From Fennellomyces sp. T-0311 (Eukaryota > Mucoromycota > Mucoromycetes > Mucorales > Lichtheimiaceae): DNA of 64,000 nucleotides. Position numbers and translations under genes: made by a program. The notes beneath the pieces were generated by a model. The model worked only from the letters and a program-made list of their open reading frames with translations. It searched no databases and was not told the DNA's origin. The DNA lies in the NCBI GenBank assembly GCA_025266875.1, contig JALLLT010000023.1, positions 248,001-312,000 of the forward strand, in the 5' to 3' direction. Below are positions 59,038-64,000 of this stretch, one piece after another (positions within the stretch are counted from its first letter, which is position 1; each line of letters begins with the position of its first letter).

Positions 59038-62000
59038 ATGAGTAAAGAGAAAACTGAAGTTCCATATTCACGCGACGATCAGGCTTCAGCAGAAACGATT
59101 CTGGAGCCTATCGGGACTAAGGGTTCATACGGTGAACCTGATGCGAACCAAGTTGACGTCGATGGTATATAATACCAAATTTAAAAAAAAAACGCCAACC
59201 TGATGACTCATATGCATCCGTTTACTTAGCTGCCATCGGCGAATATCGCGAATTAAAACGTGAACTCTCTCGTATCAGCAGACAATCCACCAATGCAGCC
59301 AAACTAGAAGAAGGTGCCGCAGTTCAAGAAGAGTTCAATCTTGATGATTTCTTGCACGGAATGAGAAGCGATGCGGAGCAAGCCGGACATACACCGAAAC
59401 ACCTTGGTTTGGTGTGGAAAAATTTGACTGTCAAGGTACGTTATACCTGCTCAAGACTTACGGATATATATAAAAAAAACTAAACTTTAAACATAGGGTT
59501 TAGCTGCTGGTGAACGCATCGTTCCAACTGTGATCACTGGTATCATGGATATGCTTCAATTTTGGAAATATTTTGGCATCGGGACGAATCCCTCCAAAAA
59601 GACCATCCTACGAGGTCTCAACGGTTTCTGCAAAGACGGTGAAATGTTACTGGTCCTCGGTCGTCCAGGCGCTGGCTGTACCAGTCTGCTGAAAGTTCTG
59701 GCTAACGTGAGAGGCTCTTATACGGACATCGATGGCGAAGTCAGCTACGGCGGTATCGATCACAAGACTTTCGCCAAAAATTATCGTGGCCAAGTTATTT
59801 ATAACGAAGAAGAAGACCAGCACTATCCTACTTTGTCGACACGCCAAACCCTTCAGTTTGCCTTGCGCTGCAAAACCCCAGGCGCCCGTTTGCCTGATGA
59901 AACCAAGGAGGACTTTGTGGAGAAAATCATTTACTTGCTCGGCAACATGTTGGGTCTGACCAAGCAGATGCCTACCATGGTCGGTAACGCCTTCGTCCGT
60001 GGTCTTTCCGGTGGTGAACGCAAGCGTCTTTCTATTGCTGAAGTCATGACAACTCAAAGTTCTATCAACTGCTGGGATTGTTCGACTCGTGGTCTCGATG
60101 CCGCTTCTGCTCTCGATTACGTCCGTTCACTGCGAATCATGACTGACGTATTCAAGAAAACAACTGTTGCTACTTTGTACCAGGCTTCCAACAACATCTT
60201 TAGTTTATTCGACAAGGTTCTGTTGCTCGACGATGGTTACTGTATCTTTTTCGGTTCCGTCACTGATGCTAAACCCTATTTCGAACAACTTGGATTCTAC
60301 TGCCCTCCTCGCAAGTCGATTCCTGATTTCTTAACTGGTCTCTGTAACCCTCTCGAACGTGAGATCAAGCCCGGTTTCGAAAACAGTGCCCCCCAGCACG
60401 CATCCGAATTTCAAGCAAGATACTACGAGTCGGATATTTACAGACGTATGATGTCTGAAATGCAAGAATACGAACAATACATTGCCCAAGAAAAACCCGG
60501 AGATCTCTTCAAGGAAGCTGTTGCTGAAGAACACCAAAAGCGTGCTCCTAATAAGTCGCCTTACACCTCCTCGTTCTGGCAGCAAGTCAAAGCTCTTACT
60601 ATTCGTCAATACCATCTTCTGATCAAGGATTACCCTTCCCTCATTTCTCGTTATGGCACTATTCTCGTCCAAGGTCTCATTACTGCATCCTGTTTCTTCA
60701 ACATTCCATTGACCGGTACTGGCGCTTTCTCTCGTGGTGGCGCTATTTTCTTTGCATTACTCTTCAACGCATTCATCTCTCAAACTGAACTGGTAAACTT
60801 CTTTATGGGTCGCCCTACGTTATCCAAGCAAAAGCATTTTGCCATGTTCCAGCCGTCCGCTTTCTATATCGCCCAAGTCATTTTGGATGTACCCTACGCC
60901 ATTGTTCAAGGTATGTATATGCACCTCATGACATATTACTATTTTACTAGACACTAACAACACAATTCATAGTTCTTTTATTTGAAATCTGCTCATACTT
61001 CATGATGGGTCTCAATTTGGATGCCGGAAGATTCTTCACCTTTTTTATCGTCTTGTTCTTTATTAACATGATGATGAATGGTCTTTTCCGTCTCTTCGGT
61101 GCTATCACATCGGACTTCTTTTTGGCAAATCAGATTGCTGGTGTTGTCCTTATTTCCTTGGTTACCTATACCGGTTACGTGATCCCGTACAACTCTATGC
61201 ACCCATGGTTGTTTTGGTATGTCTCTACCTTATAAATGGATTCGTGTGCATTATACTGAACTAAAACTAACATAGGATATATTGGATCAACCCTCTTGCG
61301 TACGGCTACAAAGCTCTTCTTATCAACGAAATGAAAGGTCAAATATATTCCTGTGACGATGTTGGTAATGCTGTACCTTTCGGCCCCGGTTATGACGATT
61401 GGACACACAAGGTCTGCACTATGAAGGGTGGTACTCCCGGTGAAAACTTTGTCCGCGGTGATGACTACTTGCGTACGGCGCTCAACTACGAACCCAACCA
61501 CCTCTGGGCTCCTGATTTTGTCGCTGTCATTGGTTTCTTCTTGGTATTCACCTTCTTGACTGCCGCCTGTATGGAGTTCCTCAACAGCGATAAAGGTGGA
61601 GCATTGACCAAGTTCTATCTCCCCGGAAAGGCACCCAAGGCCAGAACCGAACAAGAAGAAGATGAACGTCGTCGCAAGCAGGCTGAGATTACCAGCAACA
61701 TGGAGACAATTTCTACTGGTACAACATTTTCGTGGCACCACATCAACTATGAAGTTCCATTCCAAGGTGGTCCACTGCAATTGCTCAACGATATCTCTGG
61801 CATTGTTAAACCTGGCCATTTAACTGCTCTCATGGGTTCTTCGGGTGCTGGTAAAACAACCCTACTCGATGTGTTGGCTAAGCGCAAGACGATTGGCAAG
61901 GTCGACGGTCGTGTCTACTTGAACAACGAAGCTTTGATGTCCGATTTCGAACGTATCACCGGTTACTGTGAGCAGATGGATATTCATCAACCTGCCGTAA

Positions 62001-63675
62001 CCGTCCGTGAAGCCATGCGATTCTCTGCCTACTTGCGTCAAGATGCTGATGTCCCCAAAGCTGAAAAGGAAGCCTATGTCGAACAGATCATCACTCTTTT
62101 GGAGATGGAAGATATTGCCGACGCCCAGATTGGTGACGTTGATCACGGTGTTGGTATCTCTGTTGAAGAGCGCAAACGTTTGACTATTGGTATGGAATTG
62201 GTTGCCAAGCCCAAGCTTCTCTTTTTGGACGAACCCACTTCTGGTCTGGATGCTCAAAGCTCGTACAATATTGTCCGCTTTATCCGCAAGTTGGCCGATG
62301 CCGGTTGGCCCGTGTTGTGTACTATCCATCAGCCCTCTGCTATCTTGTTCGAACACTTTGACCATTTGTTGCTGCTTGTTCGAGGTGGCCGTACCGCATA
62401 CCATGGTGAGATTGGCAAGGATGCTCGTATAATGATCGACTACTTCGAGTCGAATGGAGGTCCGACATGTGCTCCCGACGCCAACCCTGCTGAATACATT
62501 CTGGAAGTCGTTGGTGCTGGTACTGCCGGCAAGGCTACTCGTGACTGGGCTGATATCTGGGCCAACTCACCTGAAGCTCAAGCCCTTGAACAAGAACTCG
62601 AGGAAATCCATCAAGTTGTCGAAAAGAATCCCACTCGCAAGTCCTTGGACTATGCTACAGGGTTCTGGTTCCAATTCTCGCTTGTTATGAAACGTATGAC
62701 TATTGCTTATTGGCGCTCTCCCGAATACAACATTGGTCGCTTCATCATTCTTATGGCCACTGCATTAATCAACGGTTTCAGTTACTGGAAGATGTCTTAC
62801 ACCACATCGGACATGCAGAATCGTCTGTTTGTCTTGCTTTCCACACTTATTATGGCCAACATTTTGGTACGTTTAGATATGACAGATATACATACTGATA
62901 TGTTTCTTTTACTAATTTAACACACTTTTAGATCATTCTCGCGCAGCCCAAGTTTATGACAGAACGTCTTTATTTCCGTCGAGAATACGCTTCACGTTTC
63001 TATGGCTGGTTACCATTTGCCGTCTCCGCTATGCTTGTTGAAATACCCTATATCCTATTTTATTGCGCCACCTTTATGGCCGGATTCTACTGGACTGCGG
63101 GTCTGAACAACACTTCCGAAGCCTGTGGTTACTTCTATATCATGCTTGTCTTCTTTGTATTCTGGGCCGTTGCACTTGGTTTCGTCATCGCCGCTTTCTC
63201 AGAAAATCCTCTGATGGCGTCGGTTATCAACCCAGTCGTCATTTCAATCTTGATTTTGTTCGCCGGTTTGATGCAGCCCCCAAGCGCTATGCCTCACTTC
63301 TGGAGCTCATGGATGTACCATCTTGATCCGTTCCATTACTATATTGAAGGTCTCGCAGTCAATGAGTTGGCCGACCTACCAGTGATCTGCAATGACGACG
63401 ATTTTGTACAATTCACACCTCCTCCTGGCCAGACATGCGGCGAATACACACAAAACTTCTTCTCATATGGTGCACCTGGTTATATCGACGATGTCAATGC
63501 CACTGATATATGCAGCTACTGCTCGTACAGTTCCGGCAAGGAATTCTATTCAACAATGTACCAGTGGGAAGAATCCCACAAATGGAGGGATCTGGGTATC
63601 ATTATCTGTTATTTTGCGTTTAACGTTCTTGTCTTCTTCGGTCTCTGCTTCTGGAAGAAGAAGGGAAAACGTTAA
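59038..63675 (+). CDS. Full-length PDR-type (ABCG) multidrug ABC transporter, copy 2
   Basis: 1441-residue paralogue of the transporter at 47.8-52.5 kb, in six exons (59038-59164, 59230-59435, 59497-60910, 60973-61216, 61276-62866, 62932-63675). The N-terminus MSKEKTEVPYSRDDQASAET differs from copy 1 in its first residues, then shares ILEPIG-KGSYGEP. NBD1 has GRPGAGCTSLLK, RGLSGGERKRLSIAE and CWDCSTRGLDAASALDY. NBD2 has GSSGAGKTTLLDVLAKR, ISVEERKRLTIGMEL and LLFLDEPTSGLDAQSS. The TMD2 segments and final loop (VICNDDDFVQFTPPPGQTCG) match copy 1 with scattered substitutions, for example YHLDPFHYY against YWLDPFHYY. The C-terminus is WKKKGKR. NBD1 and TMDs have many silent differences from copy 1, while NBD2 is almost identical. 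Its own TATA box lies 50 bases upstream, so it may be regulated separately. Confidence 0.95.
61802..62618 (+). repeat. Near-identical NBD2 tract, inverted relative to 48890-49706
   Basis: Counterpart of the tract in copy 1. It begins at ATTGTTAAACCTGGCC and ends around CATCAAGTTG, after which silent differences resume. Confidence 0.7.
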
Positions 63676-64000
63676 CCTTACCTTTTTGCTACTATGTATC
63701 ACCCTTTCGCATATGTAAATTTAAATTTTTGTACAGTGATAAGTATTTACCTTACAAACATGCAACATCATACATTGTTCTATACACGCTTCCAATAGTA
63801 TTGCTATTACGTTTTCACTTTCAGTTTCTTATTTCCGTTACTTCCAATAATAAAATACAATATTATTCTTGTTATCGATGTTGAGATTGCCCCTTCATAT
63901 AGACAAGTGTACAAGTATTTAAATAAGTACTATCATCGAAACATGTAACAGTGCAGGCGGCAGTATACTCACAACCGTGCACGCTGATATGTCACTGTGG
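63676..64000. other. 3' flank of ABC copy 2
   Basis: Non-coding, AT-rich. AATAATAAAATAC near 63847-63859 is a likely polyadenylation signal. Nothing else recognised. Confidence 0.5.

Noticed and set aside
1..64000. tRNA, rRNA and CRISPR signals
   Set aside because: Strings resembling the tRNA B box (for example near 19570 and 30015) lie inside coding exons or introns of protein genes and lack a cloverleaf. No spaced identical repeats of the CRISPR type are present, and the genome is eukaryotic.

Overview
The window is nuclear DNA of a filamentous fungus, most likely an early-diverging one (Mucoromycota, Mucorales-like). The reasons are many short introns (about 42-110 bases, with GT..AG ends and CTAAC-like branch sites), compact gene spacing, decayed LINE-like retrotransposon tails, and protein sequences that are clearly fungal but not of the yeast type. 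The genus assignment is inference. Coding sequences below were assembled by eye from exon pieces. Coordinates are the outer bounds; introns are described in the evidence.

Layout. 1-9 kb is gene-dense: a two-finger GATA factor (5' end outside the window), an ELMO-domain GAP, a UIM/UBZ4 ubiquitin-binding protein, a secreted Kre9/Knh1-type protein with a long His/Asp/Trp acidic repeat tail, and TAF4. 9-19 kb is gene-poor: one 69-residue coiled-coil protein, an ORF interrupted by two TGA codons, a decayed LINE 3' end and a long G/C-run upstream region. 19-26.6 kb holds an APSES/KilA-N factor, a probably myristoylated leucine-rich-repeat protein and the histone chaperone HIR1. 26.6-34.5 kb has a second LINE tail, the ERAD lectin YOS9, LSM6, a possible small novel gene and a decayed ~300-bp periodic repeat. 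34.5-47 kb carries an acyl-CoA-binding/ankyrin protein, RRP8, an exceptional TAF2 with six C-terminal bromodomains, and an RWD-domain protein. 47.8-63.7 kb is one unit: two closely similar full-length PDR-type ABC transporters in divergent orientation, flanking a Zn2Cys6 transcription-factor gene with two in-frame stops.

Themes. Several genes serve transcription and chromatin (TAF4, TAF2, HIR1, GATA, APSES) or RNA (LSM6, RRP8), but nothing shows that they form an operon-like group. The most notable items are the TAF2-hexabromodomain fusion and the inverted ABC-transporter pair, with an apparently gene-converted NBD2 and a broken regulator between the copies.
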